A DNA stretch of 64,000 nucleotides, taken from positions 5,239-69,238 of the forward strand of contig CAXGAH010000012.1 of NCBI GenBank assembly GCA_964007875.1, in the 5' to 3' direction. The stretch's first letter is position 1; the number at the start of each line of letters is the position of its first letter. Position numbers and translations under genes: made by a program. The DNA comes from UBA1275 sp002323515 (GTDB taxonomy: Bacteria > Bacteroidota > Rhodothermia > Balneolales > Balneolaceae). The notes under the pieces are model-generated. The model ran no database searches and was not told the DNA's origin. It was given only the letters and a program-made list of their open reading frames with translations. Shown here piece by piece: positions 37,530 to 46,410 of this stretch.

Positions 37530-38171
37530 ATGAGATTAGATTCCAAACAATTTGTCCCATTTGTGCTAGTGCTAGCGTTTATAGGTTTGGTCGCAATAGT
37601 GTTTTCTTCTTTCAATTTCAATTCAAAACAATTGAAGACCTTCAATAGTGGCCTTCAAGAAGGCACCGGTCAGTTTTTAGAGGCCCATGTATCTGTATTG
37701 CAAACAGGGTTTTTAGAACAAGAAATGGATAGTGTACAAATGGCTACATTTACCGATGAACCGATCATCATGCTATTTGCTGCACGTTGGTCGGATAAGT
37801 CAACTCAAGTGGTGGACCAATTAGAACAACTCATCGCTAGATTTGATTCTGTTTCCTCGGGTTATAATCCAATGACTCCAAAATTGGTTATAGCTCTAGT
37901 TTTAGATACGCGAGAGGGATATGTTCAACAAGTAGAGGGAGAGAAGCTAGAAAAAAACAACGGTGTATCTTATGAAAGTGATGAAGTATTTTCCGAGCGG
38001 CATCTTGTAGTAGATGGAAGTGCCTTGTTTAACGAATTTCAAATCCCAGGGATCCCCACCCTTGTCTATTCAGTCAATAAACAAATCCTTTGGACTCAGG
38101 TAGGCTACCGAAATTCATCACAATTAGAGCCTTTAATCAGTCTTTTAGAGGTTGAGTTTGGGAACAGATAA
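37530..38171 (+). CDS. Membrane-anchored thioredoxin-fold-like protein without CxxC
   Basis: Not assigned to a named family. The 213-residue form starting at ATG 37530 has one N-terminal membrane helix (FVPFVLVLAFIGLVAIVF) and a periplasmic-side domain. That domain shows a thioredoxin-like pattern: PIIMLFAARWSDKSTQVVDQL where the active-site CxxC would be (WSDK here, no cysteines), a middle strand VIALVLDT, and a cis-Pro-like FQIPGIPTLVY near the end. A TTG start at 37470 would add 20 residues. It overlaps or abuts the pabC-like gene. It could be a redox-inactive TlpA-like protein; function unknown. Confidence 0.55.
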   Translation: MRLDSKQFVPFVLVLAFIGLVAIVFSSFNFNSKQLKTFNSGLQEGTGQFLEAHVSVLQTGFLEQEMDSVQMATFTDEPIIMLFAARWSDKSTQVVDQLEQLIARFDSVSSGYNPMTPKLVIALVLDTREGYVQQVEGEKLEKNNGVSYESDEVFSERHLVVDGSALFNEFQIPGIPTLVYSVNKQILWTQVGYRNSSQLEPLISLLEVEFGNR

Positions 38172-39078
38172 GCCCGGAAAAATTAAAGCAGACGGACCGT
38201 CACCGTTGAAAGAAAACCTAGACACTGTGTTAAATGAGCCGTTGGTCTGCCTAAATGGGACTTGGTTGCGAGAGTCTGAGGCGAGAATACATGTTGAAAA
38301 TAGAGGAATGATGTATGGGGATGGTTTATTTGAAACAATGCTTAGCGTTAATGGGCAGGTTATTTTGCTAGACTTGCACATAAAGCGTTTAAATAAAGGC
38401 TTAGACTATTTAGGTATTGATTTACAAATATCCTCCGAAGAGTGGGGACGCTTGTTTAAGGTTGGAATAAAAAATAATGGTCATTTAGGCTTGCAACACA
38501 TTCTTCGCTTGCAATGTTGGAGGAATGGGGGAAGAGGGTATCCTAGTACAAGCTCGAAGGGGTCTTGGTTTCTTTCTTACCACCCAATGCCCGATCAATT
38601 AGACCAATCGTCTAGTCTCCGGCTTATGAAAAGTTCCTTTCATTTGCCCGTTAAAGCAGCAGAGGCCAGTACACTAAAGTCATCTAATGCTTTGTTGTAT
38701 GTACTGGCTGCTACTGAGGCTCTACAAAATGGCTATGATGATGCACTGCTTTGTAGTGCAGATGGTTATGTAGGAGAGAGTAGTTCAGCAAATATTTTTT
38801 GGATAAACAAACAAACAGTGTATACCCCCTCTATAAATTGTGGTATATTAGCTGGAACAAGACGTGACGCTTTGTTGACTGCGTTACACAATCAATCTTT
38901 TTTTAGCATTCAAGAGGGATTGTATCACATAGAATCACTGTATGAAGCAGATGTGATTTTTTCCACTAGTACCATCAAGGGAATCCAACCCATACACGAC
39001 ATAGACGCAATTCAACTAGTTACAGATCAGACCATATTAGACATGATCAGAAACATATATGAGTTAACTATTTCGTAG
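38158..39078 (+). CDS. pabC: Class IV aminotransferase, probable aminodeoxychorismate lyase
   Basis: A PLP-dependent fold-type IV enzyme. Motifs are RGMMYGDGLFETM near the N-terminus, STLKSSNALLYVLA with the likely PLP lysine, and the signature GESSSANIFWI followed by GILAGTRRDALL. Branched-chain or D-amino-acid aminotransferases share these, but folC follows 22 bp later, which favours 4-amino-4-deoxychorismate lyase of folate synthesis. Start is uncertain: TTG 38158 has AGAGG six bases upstream; TTG 38152 and GTG 38227 are in frame too, and GTG 38227 would begin right at the conserved domain. Confidence 0.72.
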   Translation: MGTDKPGKIKADGPSPLKENLDTVLNEPLVCLNGTWLRESEARIHVENRGMMYGDGLFETMLSVNGQVILLDLHIKRLNKGLDYLGIDLQISSEEWGRLFKVGIKNNGHLGLQHILRLQCWRNGGRGYPSTSSKGSWFLSYHPMPDQLDQSSSLRLMKSSFHLPVKAAEASTLKSSNALLYVLAATEALQNGYDDALLCSADGYVGESSSANIFWINKQTVYTPSINCGILAGTRRDALLTALHNQSFFSIQEGLYHIESLYEADVIFSTSTIKGIQPIHDIDAIQLVTDQTILDMIRNIYELTIS

Positions 39079-39100
39079 GAAATACCCAAAATTATAATCA

Positions 39101-40351
39101 ATGCCTAAAGAATTTATTCATATTAAAGATGTCGAGAGATATTTACTTACCCTCCCAAAATTTAGTATGGTTGGAGCCAAAGCCGCTAATTTTTCATTAA
39201 AAAAGGTCAAGAATTTTTTACAAGAATTGGACAATCCTCAAAAAAATTTCCCCTCTATTCACGTAGCGGGAACGAATGGAAAAGGCACAGTATGTCACCT
39301 TCTTGAAGCTACTTACCGCCGTGCTGGATATAAAACGGGCTTGTTCACATCTCCCCATTTAATTTCATTTAACGAACGATTTCGCATACTCGGTAAGCCC
39401 ATTTCTGATAACAAATTAGTGGCCTTTTTTGCCCAAGTTTCCAGCTTACTAGACACGTACAAACTCACTTATTTCGAGTTAAGTACGGTGATTGCATTCA
39501 CTCTATTTGACCATGAATTTGTAGATATAGCTATTATTGAAACAGGTTTGGGAGGAAGATTAGATGCAACCAATGTACTTTTACCTTTATTAAGTATTAT
39601 TACAAGTATTTCCTACGATCATACCGACATACTTGGAGAAGATTTAGCTTCAATTGCCTGGGAAAAAGCAGGCATCATTAAGAAGAAAGTACCTTGTATT
39701 GTGGGTAAAGTACCGAATGAGGCATATAAGATAATTGAAGAGCGTGCAATTAAACAGAATGCCCCTATATTTGAAGCGGAACAATTAAACCCAAGTTTTT
39801 CAAGGAAGAATATCAAACTGAGCAAACCCAATATTACGCTCAAAACTTCTTTTTTTGAACCTGTTAATGCTTGGAATGTAGCTATGACCTACCAATCAAT
39901 TCAGTGTTTAAAGGATCAATATCCAGTAAGTGAAGAAGATTTTATTGCGGCTATAGAAGAATTCCCTGGCGTTCCAGGGAGATTTGAGCGAATGCATACC
40001 ACCTTCTCTTGGTATTTCTCAGGCTCTCATAATTTAGAAGGAATCTCATCTACCATTAGCACTGTTAAGTCACTAAAAAACAATAGAAAAGTTATTGTTA
40101 TTGGAATGATGAAAGATAAAATAAGCAAGGAAATTTTAGATGAAACACTTGGTTTTTCGGATCGTTTTTTTTACAAAGTTGCAGGGGATAGGGCCGCTTC
40201 TTTGGTAGGTATTCCGTCTCATTTACATATGAGAGCCATGAATGATGGTGATGTAGAATTTATATTAAGTGAATTGAAGACATCTTTGGTTATTTTTACA
40301 GGAAGTTTTTACTTTTACTCTATTGTTAAAGATTGGATGAGCCGAATGTGA
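39101..40351 (+). CDS. folC: Folylpolyglutamate synthase/dihydrofolate synthase
   Basis: FolC, of the Mur-ligase superfamily, joins glutamate to dihydropteroate or folates using ATP. The 416-residue protein has the ATP-binding loop HVAGTNGKGTVCHLLEA near residue 51, GLFTSPHLISFNERFRI, the IIETGLGGRLDATNV motif, and SYDHTDILG with WEKAGIIK. The C-terminal domain has PGVPGRFER. Size is normal. It pairs with the upstream pabC-like gene in folate synthesis. About 100 bp with an imperfectly terminator-like inverted repeat (CATGAAT 40396-40402, ATTCATG 40410-40416) separate it from rho. Confidence 0.93.
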   Translation: MPKEFIHIKDVERYLLTLPKFSMVGAKAANFSLKKVKNFLQELDNPQKNFPSIHVAGTNGKGTVCHLLEATYRRAGYKTGLFTSPHLISFNERFRILGKPISDNKLVAFFAQVSSLLDTYKLTYFELSTVIAFTLFDHEFVDIAIIETGLGGRLDATNVLLPLLSIITSISYDHTDILGEDLASIAWEKAGIIKKKVPCIVGKVPNEAYKIIEERAIKQNAPIFEAEQLNPSFSRKNIKLSKPNITLKTSFFEPVNAWNVAMTYQSIQCLKDQYPVSEEDFIAAIEEFPGVPGRFERMHTTFSWYFSGSHNLEGISSTISTVKSLKNNRKVIVIGMMKDKISKEILDETLGFSDRFFYKVAGDRAASLVGIPSHLHMRAMNDGDVEFILSELKTSLVIFTGSFYFYSIVKDWMSRM

Positions 40352-40451
40352 ATATGCTTTTCTTGTACGGCCAGAATTTTAACTCCCTAACCATCCATGA
40401 ATTTGAAGTATTCATGAAGTCGGTACTAACACGTTTATTTAATTAAATTTT

Positions 40452-42065
40452 ATGTCATCACTAACGAATGATGGGTATTCTTGGAATGACCCTGAGCAAT
40501 TGAAATCAAAAAAACTACCGGATTTACAAGCTATAGCTAAGTCTATAGGGGTGAAGAGGGTAACTGGGTTAAAGAAGCAATTGCTTATTGACGCCATTAT
40601 ACATGCAAGTGCCGGGCATGCTTCAAATCACGAAGTTAAAGCAGAAAATAGCTCAAAAGCAGGCAAAACCCCTGATTTGTTCAAAGAAACTCGTACGGCG
40701 ACCCAAATTAATAACGCTGCGAATAACCTATATGGCGGCGGCGAACATGTGGTTAGTTATAAAGAAGAAAAAGCGGAAGCCGAAGAGCCAAAAAACAAGG
40801 GGCGCAGAGGCAACAGGGATTCCATTGATCAACATCATAACGCCTCTAACAGATCAAGAAACCGTAAAAAGCACGAACATGACGAACTTCCAACCTCTGA
40901 TGCGCCTACTTTAAAGGAACGTTTAGCGGAATTGGAGCCGAAGCTTGGTCCTTATCTAATTAATGAGGGAACCTTAGAAATTCTTCCAGATGGGTATGGA
41001 TTTTTGAGATCAGTGAATTATAATTATAAGGCAAGTCCCGATGATATTTATGTTTCCCCTTCACAGATTAAACGATTTAGACTTCGGCAAGGTGATAGTG
41101 TAATTGGTATTATTCGCCCTCCTAAAGTGGGTGAGAGATATTTTGCTCTGCTTAGAGTGGAAGGGGTTAATGGGCACATCCCTCGTGATGTAGATAATAG
41201 AGGCTATTTTGATGAGTTGTTACCCGTACATCCCGAGGACCGTTATCGTTTAGAATACGCCCCAAATGAGTATACCACACGTTTAATCGATATGTTCGCC
41301 CCAATAGGTAAAGGTCAACGTAGCTTAATTGTTGCACAGCCGAAAACGGGTAAAACCACCATACTACGTAACATTGCCAACGCAGTTAGTCAAAATCATC
41401 CAGAAGCAAAAATATTAATTTTACTGGTTGATGAGCGCCCTGAAGAGGTTACTGAGATGGAGCGAAGTGTACGAGGGGCAGAAGTAGCTGCTTCTACCTT
41501 CGATGAAAAACCAGAAAATCACGTGGGCTTATCGGAAATTGTATTTGAAAAAGCTAAAAGATTGGTTGAGAGTGGGCATGATGTTCTATTATTGTTGGAT
41601 TCAATTACCCGATTAGCACGAGCTTATAACGTATGTGCGGGTAACAAAGGAAGGACTATGAGTGGTGGGGTGGATTCGGAAGCACTTAAGGTACCAAGAC
41701 AACTATTCTCCTCTGCACGTAACATAGAAGGAGGTGGCTCACTAACTATTGTTGCAACCGCATTAATTGATACCGGTTCTCGTATGGATGATGTTATTTT
41801 TGAAGAATTCAAAGGAACAGGGAATAGTGAAATTATACTAGATCGCCGTATTTCGGATCGTAGAATTTATCCAGCCATCGACATATTTCGATCTGGAACG
41901 CGACGCGAGGAGCTATTGGTTAGTGAAGAAGAGCGTGAGAAAGTAGTTTTGTTACGTCGCCATTTAACCAATATGAGTCCCTTTGAAGCAATGGAATTCA
42001 TCATTGATAAAATAAAAGGAACTCGAGATAATTTAGATTTTTTAGTCTCAATGAATAAACGCTAA
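40452..42065 (+). CDS. rho: Transcription termination factor Rho
   Basis: Rho is the hexameric RNA helicase that ends transcription. The 537-residue protein begins with a Rho_N helical domain (LPDLQAIAKSIGVKRVTGLK) and then a low-complexity Lys/Glu/Asn/Arg-rich insert of about 100 residues, a common feature in this bacterial group. The RNA-binding cold-shock-like domain is GTLEILPDGYGFLRS; the Walker A is QPKTGKTT near residue 298, Walker B LLLLDSITRLARAYN, with VDERPEEVTEMER and the catalytic C-terminal QLFSSARN. The usual length is about 420 residues without the insert, so the extra length is explained by it. Confidence 0.97.
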   Translation: MSSLTNDGYSWNDPEQLKSKKLPDLQAIAKSIGVKRVTGLKKQLLIDAIIHASAGHASNHEVKAENSSKAGKTPDLFKETRTATQINNAANNLYGGGEHVVSYKEEKAEAEEPKNKGRRGNRDSIDQHHNASNRSRNRKKHEHDELPTSDAPTLKERLAELEPKLGPYLINEGTLEILPDGYGFLRSVNYNYKASPDDIYVSPSQIKRFRLRQGDSVIGIIRPPKVGERYFALLRVEGVNGHIPRDVDNRGYFDELLPVHPEDRYRLEYAPNEYTTRLIDMFAPIGKGQRSLIVAQPKTGKTTILRNIANAVSQNHPEAKILILLVDERPEEVTEMERSVRGAEVAASTFDEKPENHVGLSEIVFEKAKRLVESGHDVLLLLDSITRLARAYNVCAGNKGRTMSGGVDSEALKVPRQLFSSARNIEGGGSLTIVATALIDTGSRMDDVIFEEFKGTGNSEIILDRRISDRRIYPAIDIFRSGTRREELLVSEEEREKVVLLRRHLTNMSPFEAMEFIIDKIKGTRDNLDFLVSMNKR

Positions 42066-42214
42066 TTTGGATTCACCTTTACGAACACAAATAAGTGGGC
42101 TAGCAGGAGAAAAGGCAACGTAATGCACCTATTTATTGCTTGAAGAAGCTTGATAAGCCGAAGCCTGGTACACAATCGGTTAACGGTAGAATACTAAACC
42201 ATTAAATAGTATAT

Positions 42215-43834
42215 ATGAACCTTTCATCTCCATCTTTTGATACCATAGTAGTGGGTTCGGGGCACAATGGATTAGTCACGGCTTGTTATCTTGTTAAAGC
42301 CGGTTATAAAGTTTTAGTTACCGAAAAAAATGATACCATCGGTGGGGCAGTACGTACCGAGACCATGTTTGAATCTACTGAAAATCCTCATGGGTTTCGC
42401 ATGGATGTGGGTTCATCGGTTCATATTATGATTCACCAAACAGGAATCATCGAAGAGTTAGAATTGGAGAATTACGGATTGGAATATATAGATATGGACC
42501 CAATTATGTCTTACCCAGTTCCAACGGCAAAAGGAGTCATACATTTCTGGAAGGATCTGGAAAGAACCCTCGAATCCATCGCTAGTGTGGCTCCCAAAGA
42601 TGTTAAAAACTATAAGGATTTTATTGAATTCTGGGCAAAGATTAACAAAGGAGTTCTTGCTTCATTCATGACTCCCCCTAAGGGAGGTAAAATTGTCAAT
42701 GAAATAGTGAAAGCTCAGATCCGAGATGGATCTATGTTCAATAAAGGGGAACACATGAGTGGCTTGCAACGTATTTTATCTAGCTACGGAAAAGTAGTTG
42801 ATGATGCCTTTGAAAGTCCTTACTTGAAAGCGGCCTTAGTTTGGTTTGCTGCCCAATCTGGACCTTTACCTGATCAGAGCGCCACTGGTGATTTTGTGGG
42901 ATGGCAATCTATGTTGCATGAATCGGGCGCAAAGCATCCTAAAGGAGGTAGCGGGATGCTTACCCAAGCCATGAAGAACCTTATACAGGCTCATGGAGGA
43001 ACTATTTTAACGGATACCCCTGTAGAAAAAATTTTGGTTCGTTCCGGTCGTGCAATCGGCGTTCAAACCGAAGAAGGCCAAGAATTCCTTGCGCCCATTG
43101 TCGTTTCTAACGCTCATGTTCAAACAACCATGCTAAAAATGGTGGGCCCGGATCATTTGGCTAGTTCTATGGTGAAAAAAGTCGAAAATATTAACGTAGG
43201 GAACGGATTTGGTATGGTTATTCGATGTGCGGTAGAGGAGTTACCTGTTTACAAAGCAGCTCCAGAAGATCCCTTTATTCATAATGGTATTCAGTTGCTG
43301 GCTCCATCTGTGCAGTACATGAACGAAGCTATTGGAGACTACATCCAATCCAAACCGCCACGTAAACCAGCAGCACTTGCGATGACCTTTTCTAAAATTG
43401 ATCCAGAAGTGGCTAAGGATGGGAAACATACTATGTTCGTTTGGGCTCAATGGCATCCTTACAACCTAGTAAATGGCGAAAAGTGGGACGATATCCGTGA
43501 GCGGGAAGCTCAAAAAATCTACGATGTAGTGGTTGATTACGCCCCAAATATGAAAGATAAACTCATCGATTGGTACATCCAAAGTCCCCTGGATATTGAG
43601 CGAAAGCATGGGCTACTCAAGGGTAATGTAATGCATGTCGAAATGAGTTTTGATCAAATGTTTATGTTTCGACCTATCCCTGAAATGAGTGCATATGAAA
43701 CACCTATTGAGCACCTTTACTTATCCAGTGCTTCCTGCCACCCTGGTGGTGGGGTATTTGGTGCAGCGGGTTACAATGCCGCTCAGGTTATATTGAAAAA
43801 GTATAAAAAACGCTCATGGCTTCAGAGTACATAG
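42215..43834 (+). CDS. CrtO-like carotenoid FAD oxidoreductase
   Basis: A 539-residue flavoprotein of the phytoene-dehydrogenase-related family. The N-terminal dinucleotide motif reads TIVVGSGHNGLVTACYLVKAG, then EKNDTIGGAVRTE; GFRMDVGSSVHIMI resembles CrtO-type beta-carotene ketolases. The C-terminus HLYLSSASCHPGGGVFGAAG is the closing FAD motif of that group. A role in carotenoid oxidation is likely but the product is not determined. No other carotenoid gene is adjacent; the other candidate is at 9313. A 149-bp region upstream (42066-42214) holds no RNA or promoter I can name. Its last 19 nt overlap alr. Confidence 0.75.
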   Translation: MNLSSPSFDTIVVGSGHNGLVTACYLVKAGYKVLVTEKNDTIGGAVRTETMFESTENPHGFRMDVGSSVHIMIHQTGIIEELELENYGLEYIDMDPIMSYPVPTAKGVIHFWKDLERTLESIASVAPKDVKNYKDFIEFWAKINKGVLASFMTPPKGGKIVNEIVKAQIRDGSMFNKGEHMSGLQRILSSYGKVVDDAFESPYLKAALVWFAAQSGPLPDQSATGDFVGWQSMLHESGAKHPKGGSGMLTQAMKNLIQAHGGTILTDTPVEKILVRSGRAIGVQTEEGQEFLAPIVVSNAHVQTTMLKMVGPDHLASSMVKKVENINVGNGFGMVIRCAVEELPVYKAAPEDPFIHNGIQLLAPSVQYMNEAIGDYIQSKPPRKPAALAMTFSKIDPEVAKDGKHTMFVWAQWHPYNLVNGEKWDDIREREAQKIYDVVVDYAPNMKDKLIDWYIQSPLDIERKHGLLKGNVMHVEMSFDQMFMFRPIPEMSAYETPIEHLYLSSASCHPGGGVFGAAGYNAAQVILKKYKKRSWLQST

Positions 43835-44970
43835 AATTACCACCGTATGATTCTTCCAAGGTGAATTCAAACGACCAAACTAGTCTAGTTGTTGATCAAG
43901 CTAGTATAAATCAACATATGACAATAGACTTTTTAAATTTGGATCAAAATATTGAAGCCATTAAGAACAATGTGGCTCCTAATACCCAACTTTGGCCTGT
44001 GATTAAAGATGATGCATACGGACATGGAGCTATTCCTATTGCTAAACGATTAGCTCCTCAAGTTCATGGATTTTGCGTAGTTTGTCCGTTGGAGGGGGTC
44101 ATTCTTCGAGAGGCTGGTATTAGGCAGCCAATATTGGTGTTTGAGCCTCCAAATGAGCATAACATAGCTGTATATAAATCTCATAATTTAATCGCTTCTG
44201 TGAGTCATATCAGGCATTTAGACCTGTTAGAGTCTGGCTGCTCGTATCATGTTAATATAGATACCGGGATGAAGCGTTTAGGTGCTCCGATCGAAGAGCT
44301 ACCGGTGCTTACGCAGGCTATTCAAAAGCGAAAGGATATTTATGGCAAAGGGGTTTATACCCATTTTTATAAGGCCGATGATCCTGGTATATCAACAGTA
44401 GCCGAACAGCTAGATTTATTTCAAAGGCTTCAATCTCAGTTTCCAATAGAGTGGCTTCGGCATACAGCTAATAGTGGGGCTATTTTTCATTATGCAAAGC
44501 AACTACCCTTATCATTTGATGCAGTACGACCTGGTGTATGTATATATGGGTACAGTGCGGGTAATCAAGCCATTGACTCACTGAGTCCGTTACTTTCATG
44601 GCAGAGCCGGCTGGTGCATCATCAACCCGTGAAGAAAGGGGAATCGGTGAGTTATGGAGCACGATGGAGAGCGCCACGCGACGGTTGGGTAGGGGTCATT
44701 CCTGTAGGCTACGCTCATGGTTTGCCTCGCATGTTAAGCAATCAAATGCAACTAAGTATCGAAGGCACACTATACGAACAGGTAGGCTCAATTACGATGG
44801 ATTTCACCCTTATTTGGCTTGGCAAGAATAAAATTTCACTAGGTTCACCTGTTTTTTTACTTGATGCTGATCAGCTTCGGGCCAGTGTATGGGCGGAGAA
44901 AACCAAAACCATTGCTTATGAGATTATGACAAGAATATCCCCCAAGGTACCTAGGGTATATGTAGGCTAA
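43816..44970 (+). CDS. alr: Alanine racemase
   Basis: Alr converts L- to D-alanine for peptidoglycan. The 384-residue frame has the PLP lysine K64 (PVIKDDAYGHG), the second catalytic base Y280 (SVSYGARW), GVYTHF, RPGVCIYGYS, and the C-terminal YEIMTRISPKVPRVYVG. The first 34 residues match nothing typical and overlap the CrtO-like gene; an ATG at 43918 would begin at TIDFLNLDQNI, the normal family start, giving 350 residues. Both starts are possible. The stop codon overlaps the stop codon of the convergent FKBP-like gene. Confidence 0.92.
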   Translation: MASEYIELPPYDSSKVNSNDQTSLVVDQASINQHMTIDFLNLDQNIEAIKNNVAPNTQLWPVIKDDAYGHGAIPIAKRLAPQVHGFCVVCPLEGVILREAGIRQPILVFEPPNEHNIAVYKSHNLIASVSHIRHLDLLESGCSYHVNIDTGMKRLGAPIEELPVLTQAIQKRKDIYGKGVYTHFYKADDPGISTVAEQLDLFQRLQSQFPIEWLRHTANSGAIFHYAKQLPLSFDAVRPGVCIYGYSAGNQAIDSLSPLLSWQSRLVHHQPVKKGESVSYGARWRAPRDGWVGVIPVGYAHGLPRMLSNQMQLSIEGTLYEQVGSITMDFTLIWLGKNKISLGSPVFLLDADQLRASVWAEKTKTIAYEIMTRISPKVPRVYVG

Positions 44971-45470
44971 TAGGCGATATAATCTAGTGTTAGATTCCAG
45001 TATACCAAATCTCCATAAGCGTTCAGTGAATCAGGAACCTGAATCACTCGATGTTCTCCTTCGGTCATTCCCAAAACTCCTCGAACAAATCCGACACCTC
45101 GAGAGCTTTGATAAGTGCCAATTCCAGCAAATTGAGTAGAAGCTTGTGAACCATTTAGGTAGGAGCTGTCAACGATATTATCTCGAGAAGTCCCCCCTCT
45201 AAAAGTCGTGTAAAATAAAAAGATATTATCTCGGATTGTTACTTTTTGGGTACCCGTTCCACGCTCCATGATGTATACTACCAATCCATCATCATAGTTT
45301 ATGGTTTCTATGGCTTCAGAGACGTCGGGTAAACTAGGGGCATCAGAATAATCGTAGGTGAAGTAAAAGGGATCTTCGTCACATCCTGTGGCCATTGATA
45401 CGATTAGCACTAGCACGAAAAAACCGAAGGATGTTCTAGAAATAGAAGAAAAAAAGGTGTTGTTTTGCAT
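44967..45470 (-). CDS. FKBP-like lipoprotein
   Basis: A 167-residue predicted lipoprotein (signal ending in VSMATGC). The mature part resembles an FKBP-type PPIase domain: GLVVYIMERGTGTQKVTIRDNIFLFY, then GFVRGVLGMTEGEHRVIQVP and a final beta strand LVYWNLTLDYIAY. The usual aromatic pocket is only partly kept, so activity is uncertain. ATG 45470 is chosen since it starts directly before the signal; a frame to 45554 would overlap tatC. It is the last gene of the rpiB-glyA-tatC unit and converges on alr with stop codons sharing bases. Confidence 0.7.
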   Translation of the reverse strand: MQNNTFFSSISRTSFGFFVLVLIVSMATGCDEDPFYFTYDYSDAPSLPDVSEAIETINYDDGLVVYIMERGTGTQKVTIRDNIFLFYTTFRGGTSRDNIVDSSYLNGSQASTQFAGIGTYQSSRGVGFVRGVLGMTEGEHRVIQVPDSLNAYGDLVYWNLTLDYIAY

Positions 45471-45540
45471 AAAACTCTTAGATGTTAGGATGTTGAAATA
45501 TAAGGCTCTTTTACGACATTTTCCCCCATGTGCGTAAGAG

Positions 45541-46386
45541 TTATTCCTCACCAAACGCTTTACGCAATTCTTTAGTACGTTGACGGACTGCTATTGCAGA
45601 AACTCCGATTGCGATTTCATATAAAATAACCAACGGGATAGCAATTAAGATTTGTGAAATTGGATCTGGAGGAGTTAAAAATGCTGCCAAAACTAAGCAT
45701 AAAATGATTGCATGTTTTCTGTAGGTTCGAAGAAATAAGGGGGTTAAAAAACCTGCTTTAGATAAACCATAACTAAGAACAGGTACTTGGAAAATAATCC
45801 CACAGCTTACGACCCACATAGCCAATGAACTGAAGTATGCGTTTATGTCAAAGTCGTTTCGAACCAGTCCACTATCTGAGATGTTGAAATTGGCAAAAAA
45901 TTGTAAGGCAAAGGGGACCAGGATGAGATAGCCAAATGCGATTCCAACGCCGAAAAAGAAAGTGATGAAAAAAGCCGTTAAAATAGTTTTCCAACGTTCT
46001 TGTTTCTCTAAAGCAGGCGCAATAAAAGCCCATATTTGATAGAAAAAAAACGGCGAACCAATGATGAATCCAGAAATAAATAACATACCCCAATAGGTGA
46101 AGAACTGTCCGGGTAATTTCCTGGATTGTAGGGTGAGATCAATAGCATCTACACGAATGATATCATACATGAAAAATGACGCTCTAGTAGGACCAAGAAG
46201 CAGGGTATCTATGATGAAATCAGAAAAAATAAAAGCTCCGATTACACCAATTACAACTCCGACTATACCCTTAACCAAGCGCCATCGAAGCTCTTCCAAA
46301 TGCTCTAAAAAAGACATCTGATCCGTACGATCCTTAGGCTGTTGAGCCTTCGGTAGAGTGCCTTCCATGATTTGGCGTTCCTTCAA
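45541..46386 (-). CDS. tatC: Sec-independent protein translocase TatC
   Basis: TatC is the receptor of the twin-arginine pathway for folded proteins. The 281-residue protein has the N-terminal MSFLEHLEELRWRLVKG signature (Glu of the Tat-binding site), six membrane helices, PGQFFTYWGMLFISGFIIGSPFFFYQIWAFIAPAL-type segments, and the late FLTPPDPISQ motif. The loop between helices 1 and 2 is long, as is usual in this group. TatA/B are not in the window. It sits 24 bp after glyA. Confidence 0.95.
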   Translation of the reverse strand: MKERQIMEGTLPKAQQPKDRTDQMSFLEHLEELRWRLVKGIVGVVIGVIGAFIFSDFIIDTLLLGPTRASFFMYDIIRVDAIDLTLQSRKLPGQFFTYWGMLFISGFIIGSPFFFYQIWAFIAPALEKQERWKTILTAFFITFFFGVGIAFGYLILVPFALQFFANFNISDSGLVRNDFDINAYFSSLAMWVVSCGIIFQVPVLSYGLSKAGFLTPLFLRTYRKHAIILCLVLAAFLTPPDPISQILIAIPLVILYEIAIGVSAIAVRQRTKELRKAFGEE

Positions 46387-46410
46387 AGTGGGCCTCTGTT
46401 TAATTTAAGA

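Noticed and set aside
40437..40448. ATTTAATTAAAT palindrome just before rho
   Set aside because: Only A and T, in an AT-rich leader; expected by chance. It also lowers confidence in the similar palindrome at 23493.
42066..42214. Riboswitch or tRNA-like element upstream of the CrtO-like gene
   Set aside because: A few short repeats (such as AAGCTT) are present, but no cloverleaf or known riboswitch core could be built.
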